Source of the DNA: Methanoregula sp. PtaB.Bin085 | Lineage (GTDB): Archaea; Halobacteriota; Methanomicrobia; Methanomicrobiales; Methanospirillaceae | Reading direction: 5' to 3' | DNA: 64,000 nt | NCBI RefSeq assembly: GCF_002067035.1 | Contig: NZ_MVQB01000062.1 | Span: forward strand, 62,001-126,000 | Shown: piece by piece, positions 26,419-33,775 of the stretch | How positions within the stretch are numbered: the first letter of the stretch is position 1 | How the letters are laid out: each line of letters starts with the position of its first letter | Position numbers and translations under genes: made by a program | Notes under the pieces: model-generated | What the model was told of the DNA's origin: nothing | The model's input: only the letters and a program-made list of their open reading frames with translations | The model's database searches: none

Positions 26419-26689
26419 CGGACCCCCCACCTTTCCGCCCGTTATTGATTCGGGCGGGGAGACCCCCCCACAAAATTTTTTCAAAATGATCCGACCCCCC
26501 TGCCATGAGGTGGGGGGTCCGCGGGAGACCCCCTCCCCCCTCTGGCCGGATCAGACCCCCCTACTCAAATCCGGGTAACGATCGGAATCTGCACCAGCGA
26601 CAGTAATTCCATGCGGGACCGGGATGGAACGGTTGTAAGAAAAAGCATGATATTCATAATTGAGGTGGGGGGTCTGGCAGAGACCCCCC
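26419..26689. repeat. Cluster of GACCCCCC / GGGGGGTC motifs forming inverted repeats
   Basis: The gap 26328-26689 has no gene. It holds at least seven copies of GACCCCC(C) or its complement: 26421, 26461, 26493, 26512, 26527, 26554, 26667 and 26682. A perfect 14-bp inverted repeat is formed by 26419-26432 and 26508-26521. A second hairpin, GGGGGGTCT/AGACCCCCC with a 5-base loop, spans 26667-26689 and abuts the stop codon of the minus-strand gene. A third stem CCGCCCG/CGGGCGG lies at 26435-26457. It could be a decayed mobile repeat, a terminator cluster or a structured RNA. Confidence 0.7.
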
Positions 26690-27400
26690 TCACGGATCTT
26701 TGTTGCACGGGGGTCTCCGGAGATTATCCAGCCATGCATCGAATTCCTGATTGAACCGGAGGATCCTCTGGATCTCTTCCTGGGTTCTTTTCCCGGCCCT
26801 GTGTCGGAAATACCGCTCCCGGGCTTCGGCATCTGCATGATCCTCCTCGCCGTCACAGGCCAGCAGTTCCTTTTCATCACTCTTCCGGAACGGTTCGCTG
26901 GTTGCTGTCCTGCAGAACGCTGTCCGTACCGCTGACCGAAGGGGTTTTACCGCACACAACGTGTCTGAATGTCCATCCCAGCGGATATTGACCGGAAAAC
27001 CTCCCCGGGCAAGCGGAGGGTCCCAGGTTGCATCAACGAGAACCCGGCGGGAACCGATCCGGACCCGGCACGCCAGATGGTACGCAACGGGGAGGGCGGA
27101 TGCAAGCCGGCGGAGTTCCGGCGGGTACGCGAGATCCGGATCATTCCAGAGGAACGGGAACGTGGCATAGGCAACATCGTATCCAAGACGGCGGTACATC
27201 TCTGCGAGAAGGTAGTGTTTGGGGGCACAGTAGCCCTTGCCGATAATAAGGATCTGTTCCGGCGCGGTGACCGGATCGGTCATGGGAACAGAGAGCGAGT
27301 AGGGGATATCCCGGATATGATCAAAGATTGATATTATGCTCTGTCCATCGTCAAGACCATCCGTCCATTCTCGGAATGTATCATCAACCCGTGTTGACAA
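26690..27400 (-). CDS. Transglutaminase-like cysteine peptidase-fold protein
   Basis: A 236-residue soluble protein. A transglutaminase-like catalytic triad is visible: Cys in GKGYCAPKHYLLAEMYR near residue 58, His in AYHLACRVRIG near 107, and Asp in VDATWDPPL near 123. The C-terminal 80 residues are charged and lack recognisable domains. Such proteins may be proteases, amidases or structural. No signal peptide, so cytoplasmic. The 3' end merges with the GACCCCCC repeat hairpin, which may act as its terminator. Confidence 0.75.
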   Translation of the reverse strand: MSTRVDDTFREWTDGLDDGQSIISIFDHIRDIPYSLSVPMTDPVTAPEQILIIGKGYCAPKHYLLAEMYRRLGYDVAYATFPFLWNDPDLAYPPELRRLASALPVAYHLACRVRIGSRRVLVDATWDPPLARGGFPVNIRWDGHSDTLCAVKPLRSAVRTAFCRTATSEPFRKSDEKELLACDGEEDHADAEARERYFRHRAGKRTQEEIQRILRFNQEFDAWLDNLRRPPCNKDP

Positions 27401-27581
27401 TCACTGACACCCGCCGGTCTGTCACAGTCTGTTGTGATCCGCCCGGTAATTGAATATTGGGATTTGACAGATACAGGAGAGTTAAAACGAGAGCCTCCCC
27501 CGCAGGGGAAAATATTGTGCAGTCCCGCCAGCCGGATTGCTCCGGTGGCAGACGGACCGCGTGCAAAAGGAAAAAGGAAGA

Positions 27582-27797
27582 TTATGCGTTTTTCATCTTG
27601 GCCTTTGCGACGAAGCCGTCCTTGCCAATGTAGTACATGAAGCCTTTTTCTTTGGCAATCTTTTCGGTGCCGACCTTCTTCTTGCGGCCGCCCTTGTTGT
27701 GCTTCATCGGGGCTGCCCAGACATATCCATCCTTGCCGATGAAGTAGAGGTAGCCCTTTTCGCGCTGGATCTTTTCTTTTCCGATTTTGGTTCCCAT
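27582..27797 (-). CDS. Small basic protein with an internal duplication
   Basis: A 71-residue, very Lys-rich protein of unknown function. Two copies of one unit are obvious: EKGYLYFIGKDGYVWAAPMK and EKGFMYYIGKDGFVAKAKMK, separated by about 25 residues that include GGRKKKVG. Each unit looks like a beta hairpin (aromatic-IGKDG-aromatic). It has its own TATA box and a good GAGGTG Shine-Dalgarno, so it is probably well expressed. Similar short proteins occur widely in archaea and bacteria; a nucleic-acid binding role would fit its charge but is only a guess. Confidence 0.8.
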   Translation of the reverse strand: MGTKIGKEKIQREKGYLYFIGKDGYVWAAPMKHNKGGRKKKVGTEKIAKEKGFMYYIGKDGFVAKAKMKNA

Positions 27798-27847
27798 TTA
27801 AACACCTCAAAACCACTATTGGGTTTTGATAATGAGAGTTACCGCCT

Positions 27848-27860
27848 GATTATATAAAAG
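27848..27860 (-). promoter_or_regulatory. TATA box of the duplicated small protein
   Basis: Minus-strand CTTTTATATAATC, a near-consensus archaeal TATA box with an A-rich BRE side. It places the start about 29 bases before the ATG, leaving room for the GAGGTG ribosome binding site at 27803-27808. The rest of the gap up to 28089 is AT-rich and shows nothing else. Confidence 0.65.
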
Positions 27861-28089
27861 GTTTCCGTCGAAAGCCCGTCGAAGTCCGGATTTTTGCCAC
27901 TTATTTAAGGTTCTTTTGGTCATTGTGGCGCACTAATTTGTCCGTTTGAAATCCTTATTAAAATGACTGTTTTCGAATATAATCGACAGAATGCTCCCGG
28001 AATGCTCACTGGGGCAGATTAGAGCACCGGAAGCGGAAGCGCAGCAAGAGACGGTATTCGTTGGGTGTTTTACCGGGGGTGCGGCAGGA

Positions 28090-28734
28090 TCAGCCAAGAT
28101 TCATGACCGGCTGGATATTGAAGGGAACCGTGCGGCTGATTTTCAGCGGCATTGCTGTGCCATCAGGAGTCATTACAATCGTGAATTTACCATAGGGTCG
28201 AATGCCCTCCCGGGGACAGAGAAGTATCTCAAATTGTTCACCGGGTTCCAGCCAGTCATCTGAATCTGCGGTTCGCCCGGGCAGCAGGTTGGCTTTCCCC
28301 GAAATCGTCCAGTTCGGGCAGACCAGCGGAGAGACTGTTGACTGCGATATGATCTCATGACGGGTATCCGTATTCCATTCAACTTGGAGATGATCCATAT
28401 CGATCGCTCCCGTGTCACCGATAAAGAGTGAGACAACGAGCCGGACGATCCCCAGCCGGTCCGAATCCTCGTTCGTTATCTGTACCGGCATTTTCCCCAC
28501 GGTTCTGCTGATTGCAGGAAAACCGTATAAACTTCCTGCCGGCTGCAGGTTATCACCGGATACATACATGCTTTCAGCAACGAGACCTCCCGGGAACGTC
28601 CTTCCAAAAGCAGAATCCTGCCCGCTTCCCTGATAAAACAGAAAAAGAACAATCAAACCTGCAACCGCGACAAGAATCATGATGAGTCCGAATCCGGTTA
28701 ATCCATCGTCATCGATATGCAAAGAACGGATCAT
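28090..28734 (-). CDS. Archaellin/type IV pilin-like protein
   Basis: A 214-residue secreted protein. The N-terminus MIRSLHIDDDGLTGFG followed by the hydrophobic LIMILVAVAGLIVLFLFY resembles a class III (type IV pilin-like) signal, with cleavage likely after DDDG. The mature part is beta-rich, with VRLVVSLFIGDTGAIDMDHL, DDWLEPGEQFEILL and a C-terminal GKFTIVMTPDGTAMPLKISR, recalling the archaellin domain. It stands alone, without fla/arl motor genes, and overlaps the 3' end of the F390 synthetase gene by 4 bp. It may be a minor archaellin, adhesion pilin or anchored surface protein. Confidence 0.75.
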   Translation of the reverse strand: MIRSLHIDDDGLTGFGLIMILVAVAGLIVLFLFYQGSGQDSAFGRTFPGGLVAESMYVSGDNLQPAGSLYGFPAISRTVGKMPVQITNEDSDRLGIVRLVVSLFIGDTGAIDMDHLQVEWNTDTRHEIISQSTVSPLVCPNWTISGKANLLPGRTADSDDWLEPGEQFEILLCPREGIRPYGKFTIVMTPDGTAMPLKISRTVPFNIQPVMNLG

Positions 28735-30092
28735 GCATGTTCCCTGCGATCAACAAGCCGTTTCGGACGCCCTTTCTGGGTATGGAGTTCAAGACCGCCC
28801 GGCCGGGTCATGTTAACAATGATTTTCAGGTCTCCATCGGAGTAATGACCGGCAAGGCCTGGTTTGGATTTCAGGAACCTCCCGATCAGGGTATCCTGAA
28901 CAACACGCCGGTCGCACCGGCCCAGGTCAAGACATTCTACACTGATGCGGAGGATCACTTCGCCGGGAGCTTCACCATCATGGATGAATGCTTCATACTC
29001 CCCCGAGAGATACTCCATATTCTCAGGCTGAAAAACCGCTGTTTCGATATCAACCCGGTTTAATGCCGTTCCTGATATCCATGCGGTCTCTGCTTCGCGC
29101 TGCGGATTAAAAATCCGCATATGCGTCCTTCCGCACCCGCAGCGTTCCCGGGACAGAACGAGCGTGGTGTCTTCAGTATCATAATTCAGCAGGAGCATTC
29201 CGCTCTTTCCGCCGACCGGGAGAAGGGTCGTGAGAACACCCCTGCCACACTCACCATCTTTCACAAATCCCTGCATCCGGGGATCATACACATCCAGATG
29301 GACAAGATCTTCCGGTACATGCAGGCCATTCAGTTCCGTGCATTCCCCGCACATTGTGCCTTCAGTGCTGCCATACGTGTTATACACGGGGCATTCCCAC
29401 TGGTCTGCAAGGTACTTCCGGGATTCATCGGCAAAACTCTCCCCGCCCGCAACCAGTTTGTCAATGGAAAGCTCCCCGGGTTTAATCCCTTCCGCGCTTA
29501 TCCGTCGCCAGAGCCGGAGCAGTTTGAAAACGCTTCCCACGATGGATGTCGGCCGGTAATTCCTCAGGATGCGCGAATCAAAGGAGCATTTTCCAACCGG
29601 TATGATCCCCATCCCGAGTTTCTGGGCAGCAATCGTCATCGTATTTGCTCCAACGTTCATACCATAGGAAGCGCAGACAACAATCCTGTCCTTCTTCGTG
29701 AATCCCTGTGATACAAAGCTCCGGCAGTATTTTTCTGCATACCGCTTCCAGTCATCCCATGTGAGAAAGAATCCCTTGGGGGTTCCGCTGGTACCGCTCG
29801 TTTCCTGAATAGAGAATATATCAGACCACTCCGCGGAAAGGAATTCGAATTGCGGAGTAACCGGCGGCTGGTGCTCGCGGATCGCCTTTCCTGAAATCAG
29901 GGGCAGTTCAAGCAGGTCCTCATGAACACGGATTGCAGTGGGATCTATCCTGTTCTGCCGGAACCAGTGCCGGTAAAAAGGGGAGTGTTCCGCCGCATAG
30001 TGTACCGTGTACCGGACACGTTCATCGATAAGAGCATCAAGATCGCTGCGCTCCATTGTCTCAATTTCAGGTGAGAAGTAGGCAGCAGGCAT
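28731..30092 (-). CDS. Coenzyme F390 synthetase-type AMP-forming ligase (PaaK-like)
   Basis: A 453-residue adenylate-forming enzyme in the phenylacetate-CoA ligase family. Motifs are TSGTSGTPKG near residue 98, YGSTEG near 243 and LLLNYDTEDTT near 303. A Cys-rich RCGCGRTH lies near 325. In methanogens many members are annotated as coenzyme F390 synthetase, which adenylates F420, notably on oxygen stress; this is family knowledge and substrates vary, so a CoA ligase remains possible. It is co-transcribed with the pilin-like gene. Confidence 0.75.
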   Translation of the reverse strand: MPAAYFSPEIETMERSDLDALIDERVRYTVHYAAEHSPFYRHWFRQNRIDPTAIRVHEDLLELPLISGKAIREHQPPVTPQFEFLSAEWSDIFSIQETSGTSGTPKGFFLTWDDWKRYAEKYCRSFVSQGFTKKDRIVVCASYGMNVGANTMTIAAQKLGMGIIPVGKCSFDSRILRNYRPTSIVGSVFKLLRLWRRISAEGIKPGELSIDKLVAGGESFADESRKYLADQWECPVYNTYGSTEGTMCGECTELNGLHVPEDLVHLDVYDPRMQGFVKDGECGRGVLTTLLPVGGKSGMLLLNYDTEDTTLVLSRERCGCGRTHMRIFNPQREAETAWISGTALNRVDIETAVFQPENMEYLSGEYEAFIHDGEAPGEVILRISVECLDLGRCDRRVVQDTLIGRFLKSKPGLAGHYSDGDLKIIVNMTRPGGLELHTQKGRPKRLVDRREHA

Positions 30093-30145
30093 ATCAGTTG
30101 ATTACCGGAGTATTGTTTATAGATTTTGCCGCACATCATCTGTCC

Positions 30146-30961
30146 TCATACTGGTTTTTCGGCCTCGACTTCAAGCCGAACCATACTGAAGCGGATTACT
30201 CCATCTGAATCCGGAGGGGAGAGCTTACAACACATTTCATAGAGTGCGTCGATAAATGCAGGACGAAGTGAAACGGGAATCCGATCGAGGTGAGGAAGCC
30301 AGGTAGTCCGTATCCAGCCTGTAAATGATTCACGGTTGGCATGAACCATATCACGCCGGATCAATTCAAGCCGTACTGGTTTAAGGCCGGATTCAAGAAC
30401 CCATTCACGGTACTGTTCGGGGCCAAAGCACGCCCAGGGAGTACGGAGACTGGTAAAAAACTGATTCCATGGCGGATCCTGCACAAGGTAGGCAAAAGCC
30501 AGAAACGCCTCTGCTGCATTCCCTTTCCCGGCCATCTGAGCAAGCATCTTTCCCCCGGGCCGGAGAGCCCGGAAAATTCCCTTGAGAACGGGACGGTGAT
30601 CCGTAATCCAGTGCAATGCCGCGTTCGAGAAAATAACATCGAACTCATCGCGGTATTCCAGTGCCCTCGCATCAGCCACGGCAAAGGAGAGGTTTGGATA
30701 TTTTTCTGCCGGGTAACAGCTACTGGCGTACTGTATCATCTCCGCCGATGCATCAATACCGAGAATCCGCCCCTGATGAAGCCGGCGCGCGATCTCAGCA
30801 GTACTGCGACCATCGCCACAACCGATGTCAAGGATATGTTCTGAACCCCGTAAGTCCAGTTTCCCGATTACCTCTTGAGCACACTGTTCCTGGAATGCCG
30901 AATAATGAGAATACTCTTTTGCATCCCACGAGAGCTTCGTGGAGAGGTCTGGCTCCTGCAT
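30146..30961 (-). CDS. Class I SAM-dependent methyltransferase (trans-aconitate methyltransferase-like)
   Basis: A 271-residue methyltransferase. Motif I is ILDIGCGDGRSTAEIA near residue 44, followed by ILGIDASAEMI and DVIFSNAALHWITDH. The start YxxYSAFQEQCAQEVI and the ALHWI stretch resemble Tam-like enzymes, but the true substrate is uncertain. It has a start only about 110 bp from the oppositely directed radical SAM gene. Confidence 0.8.
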   Translation of the reverse strand: MQEPDLSTKLSWDAKEYSHYSAFQEQCAQEVIGKLDLRGSEHILDIGCGDGRSTAEIARRLHQGRILGIDASAEMIQYASSCYPAEKYPNLSFAVADARALEYRDEFDVIFSNAALHWITDHRPVLKGIFRALRPGGKMLAQMAGKGNAAEAFLAFAYLVQDPPWNQFFTSLRTPWACFGPEQYREWVLESGLKPVRLELIRRDMVHANRESFTGWIRTTWLPHLDRIPVSLRPAFIDALYEMCCKLSPPDSDGVIRFSMVRLEVEAEKPV

Positions 30962-31021
30962 ACTGTTGGTTCCTTAAAAGACATAGAGTGTGAACGGAAA
31001 TAAATGCGAGGATGACTGGTC

Positions 31022-31057
31022 ATGGGAAGTGTGCATTTATCATACCTGACTTCCCAT
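31022..31057 (+). promoter_or_regulatory. Inverted repeat bracketing the radical SAM gene TATA box
   Basis: ATGGGAAGT at 31022-31030 and ACTTCCCAT at 31049-31057 are perfect 9-bp inverted arms around an 18-bp spacer. The spacer contains the TATA-like CATTTATCAT (31034-31043) of the radical SAM gene, whose ATG follows at 31073. A repressor bound here would exclude TBP. The placement is strong; the regulator is unknown. Confidence 0.55.
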
Positions 31058-31072
31058 CATGAGTGGGTTTTT

Positions 31073-32197
31073 ATGTACTTCCACCTTATCCTGACCGATA
31101 ACTGCAATCTCTGCTGCAGGTATTGCAGGGCAAAGGCCTTCCAGGATCTGGATGAAAGCGAAGGGGAGCGTGCCCTGACAATAGACGAAAATCTCCCGGT
31201 TGAACTTGACTTCGACCTCAACACCCTTTATGCGTTTCTGGAAAAAGATCCCTCACCCACCCTCACGTTCTACGGGGGAGAGCCACTCCTCCGCTCCGAT
31301 CTGATCGAGCGGATCGTCAGGGAAGCACCGGTAAAGCGATTCATGATGCAGACCAACGGGATCCTGCTTGACCGTCTCCCGGCTGATATTATCAACAGGT
31401 TTACGACCATCCTTGTTTCCCTTGACGGGAACAGGGAGCTGACCGATGCAAACAGGGGATCGGGAGTATACGATCGGGTGATGGCAAACCTCCGTTCTAT
31501 CCGGGCGAAGGGATACCCGGGCGAACTGGTTGCACGCATGACGGTAACAGAGAGCTCTGATATTGCAGGAGCGGTTCATTACCTTGCGGATAACCCGGAT
31601 TTCCCGTTCTCCTCCATCCACTGGCAGGTTGATGCAAATTTTGCAGGGGACTATGCGCTGCGCGGGTTTGCAGACTGGGCCCGGGACAGGTATAATCCGG
31701 GCATCCGGCAGCTTGTCGGGGACTGGGTTGACCATATGGAGCGGGAAGGAGAAGTATTGAAGTGGTACCCGTTCCTCGATACAATGGAGGATCTCCTCGT
31801 GGGGAGAGAGAGCAGGCTCCGGTGTGGATCCGGGTACGCCAATTACAGCATCATGACAGACGGGAACATCGGGCCCTGCCCGGTGATGATCGGCATGAGC
31901 CAGTATTATGTCGGGCATATTTCCCGGTCGCATCCGCTCAAACTCAGCGAGGTACCTGTCGGTGGGGATTGTACGGACTGCAGGATCCGATCATTCTGCG
32001 GCGGACGCTGCCTTTATTCAAATATCACCCGTCCGTGGGGGACCGCAGAACGAAGGATTGTCTGTGATACAGTAGAGAATCTCCGCACTGCCCTCGTTGG
32101 TGCACTTCCCCGTGTCAGGGAACTCATTGATAAGGGTACTGTCACAGCAGAGAGTTTCAGCCATGAAAAGTACAATGGCTGTGAAATTATTCCCTGA
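31073..32197 (+). CDS. Peptide-modifying-type radical SAM enzyme, AF1577 family (SPASM)
   Basis: A 374-residue radical SAM enzyme with the CxxxCxxC motif CNLCCRYC near residue 11. A C-terminal SPASM-like region has Cys in RLRCGSGYANYS, NIGPCPVM, and CTDCRIRSFCGGRC, positions consistent with auxiliary clusters. The start MYFHLILTDNCNLCC and the rest match my memory of the AF1577 family of putative peptide-modifying enzymes. I place the start at 31073 since the 31022 ATG lies upstream of the TATA box. No obvious precursor peptide is visible, but two small genes follow. Confidence 0.85.
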   Translation: MYFHLILTDNCNLCCRYCRAKAFQDLDESEGERALTIDENLPVELDFDLNTLYAFLEKDPSPTLTFYGGEPLLRSDLIERIVREAPVKRFMMQTNGILLDRLPADIINRFTTILVSLDGNRELTDANRGSGVYDRVMANLRSIRAKGYPGELVARMTVTESSDIAGAVHYLADNPDFPFSSIHWQVDANFAGDYALRGFADWARDRYNPGIRQLVGDWVDHMEREGEVLKWYPFLDTMEDLLVGRESRLRCGSGYANYSIMTDGNIGPCPVMIGMSQYYVGHISRSHPLKLSEVPVGGDCTDCRIRSFCGGRCLYSNITRPWGTAERRIVCDTVENLRTALVGALPRVRELIDKGTVTAESFSHEKYNGCEIIP

Positions 32198-32303
32198 ACT
32201 ATCCGGGGTTCCGGCGGTGAAAGCAGATCAATATTCAGGGAGATGTATTTATACTGGACCGCGTATTGTATATGTGCAGATCACAACTGCATGAGTAAAA
32301 ACA

Positions 32304-32471
32304 ATGGAAAGAAAGAGTTTTGGTGGCCCGAGAAACTTCGGTCCCAGAGAAATGACAAAAACAGTCTGCTCAGACTGCGGCAAAGAATGCGAAGTCCCCT
32401 TCAAGCCCACAGAAGGAAGGCCGGTCTACTGCAGGGACTGCCTGCCCAAGCACCGGAAACCCCGGTTCTAA
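32304..32471 (+). CDS. Small zinc-finger protein, CxxC-x17-CxxC type
   Basis: A 55-residue protein. Its two Cys pairs, CSDC and CRDC, are separated by 17-18 residues that include CEVPFKPTEGRPVY. This matches a small family described for methanogens, with a CxxC-x17-CxxC domain that probably binds zinc. A basic tail KHRKPRF follows. A TATA-like TATTTATAC at about 32244 lies upstream. Its role is unknown; nucleic-acid binding is plausible. It is 100 bp downstream of the radical SAM gene. Confidence 0.8.
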   Translation: MERKSFGGPRNFGPREMTKTVCSDCGKECEVPFKPTEGRPVYCRDCLPKHRKPRF

Positions 32472-32562
32472 TCTCATCATTTTTCTCTTTTTTAGGATTC
32501 TTCACCATCGGGCAGCGGTTTTGGATGGCATTCTTCCGTAACCGTCAGTCTCATGATATCCT

Positions 32563-32778
32563 ATGGTCAATACAACCCCCATGGCAGGATCATGGAAAGA
32601 GGCAAGGGAACTTGCCGTAAAGGATGGGCTCCCCATGATGTATCATGACTTCGACGACGGGGTCTTCGGTGCAAGCCGGCAGGGTGAGTCGCAGGGTGTA
32701 TTCAAGAATGAAGTTTTTACCGAACACCGCTGTATCTGCATGCCTTCACATCTGACTGCAGAGGACCCCGAAGCATAA
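32563..32778 (+). CDS. Short hypothetical protein
   Basis: A 71-residue acidic soluble protein of unknown function. The first-codon pattern and amino-acid balance (ARELAVKDGLPMMYHDFDD, VFTEHRCICMP) look like real coding sequence. ATG 32563 and ATG 32581 are alternative starts; neither has a strong Shine-Dalgarno. Two Cys sit close together near residue 57 (CIC). It may be co-transcribed with the zinc-finger gene 90 bp upstream. A minus-strand gene follows convergently. Confidence 0.55.
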   Translation: MVNTTPMAGSWKEARELAVKDGLPMMYHDFDDGVFGASRQGESQGVFKNEVFTEHRCICMPSHLTAEDPEA

Positions 32779-32824
32779 GAGAGATCGTTTTTTATAGAAA
32801 ATCCGAACTGGTAAACGGGGAGAC

Positions 32825-33439
32825 TCACTGCTTCTTTTTAATTTCCTGACGGAACCGGTGGATAATATCATAGAGCATCATGCGGAATTCCGCACCGATC
32901 TCTTCCCATGATTTCACATCTGAAACCGGTTGTTCCGTCTCTTCAACCCGCACCTGGTGGACGACTTCTGCATCCGTATCTGTCTCCAGATTTGACTGCC
33001 GCCAGAGATGGCGCATGATCCCAACGTAGCCGCTGGCAAGCACGAGGAGGAAGAGGAGAGGGATCAGGATTAACGCAGGCAGCCAGAACAGGGGGAACAG
33101 GAATGTACTGAATGAACCATCGATCCACTTGAAGACATTCAGGATAAATGCAATACAGAAAATGCTGCCGAAGGCCTTGATAATCGGAAACGGCAGATTG
33201 AGGGGGAAGGGGAAAGCGTCGAAGATATCAGCGATGAAAAAAATGATTGCAATCAGGAGAAGCAGCCAGAAATTTGCGAACAGGATCCCCTCGAGGGCCT
33301 TGTAATACATACCCTCCGGAGGGAGGAGGGTTGTCAGGATCTTGGCAAGGACCACGACGATCAGGAAGCAGATGATCCCTATCATCCGCGAAACGAATAC
33401 CCAGCTGAACGATTTCTTCCGGTAGCTGCCCAAGCACAT
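32825..33439 (-). CDS. Small multi-span membrane protein
   Basis: A protein of about 204 residues, or three more if the TTG at 33448 is used. Four hydrophobic stretches span roughly residues 15-35, 50-70, 85-105 and 115-140. The C-terminal 65 residues are a charged cytoplasmic tail with WEEIGAEFRMMLYDIIHRFRQEIKKKQ. I do not recognise the family. The ATG at 33439 is preceded directly by GGGGGGA, too close to be an ordinary ribosome binding site, so the start is uncertain. The next gene, trpE, is divergent. Confidence 0.75.
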   Translation of the reverse strand: MCLGSYRKKSFSWVFVSRMIGIICFLIVVVLAKILTTLLPPEGMYYKALEGILFANFWLLLLIAIIFFIADIFDAFPFPLNLPFPIIKAFGSIFCIAFILNVFKWIDGSFSTFLFPLFWLPALILIPLLFLLVLASGYVGIMRHLWRQSNLETDTDAEVVHQVRVEETEQPVSDVKSWEEIGAEFRMMLYDIIHRFRQEIKKKQ

Positions 33440-33592
33440 TCCCCCCAAAAGTCTGTACAGGATTTGCCGGTTGTGTTAAATAGTCTTCTTGATTTTTCCC
33501 GGTGCAGTCTTCGGGAAAAACCGGATTTTCCCCCGGTTGGGAATTTTTCCTGATTCTCCTTGCCGGCAGGTGCAGGGTTCGACACGTATAAA

Positions 33593-33719
33593 TGCAATAT
33601 AAAATGCATCAATACGCAAATAACTACAACAATGTATAAATATGTACAAAGTAGACCTTTAAGAAAGAAATTCGCAACGCCCTGTTCCCGTCCGTGATCC
33701 AGGGCCCTGCAATAAAAAA
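33593..33719 (+). promoter_or_regulatory. trp operon promoter region with TGTACA next to a TATA box
   Basis: The 330-bp gap 33440-33775 holds several AT-rich promoter-like elements: ATATAAAA near 33597, GTATAAATA at 33635-33643 and CAATAAAAAA near 33710. The palindrome TGTACA at 33643-33648 directly adjoins the middle TATA box. In Methanothermobacter the TrpY repressor binds TGTACA-type TRP boxes at its trp promoter; whether a TrpY homologue exists here is unknown. No Trp-rich leader peptide is seen, so attenuation is unlikely. Confidence 0.5.
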
Positions 33720-33775
33720 CCCGGAATTACCGGAAAGCCCCGTTCATGGGGGAGTCCGGCAGGCAGGGAATGAAC

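Noticed and set aside
26254-26715. tRNA-linked integration site
   Set aside because: No second copy of either tRNA 3' end and no integrase gene were seen.
33650-33770. trp leader peptide for attenuation
   Set aside because: No short frame with clustered Trp codons occurs before trpE.
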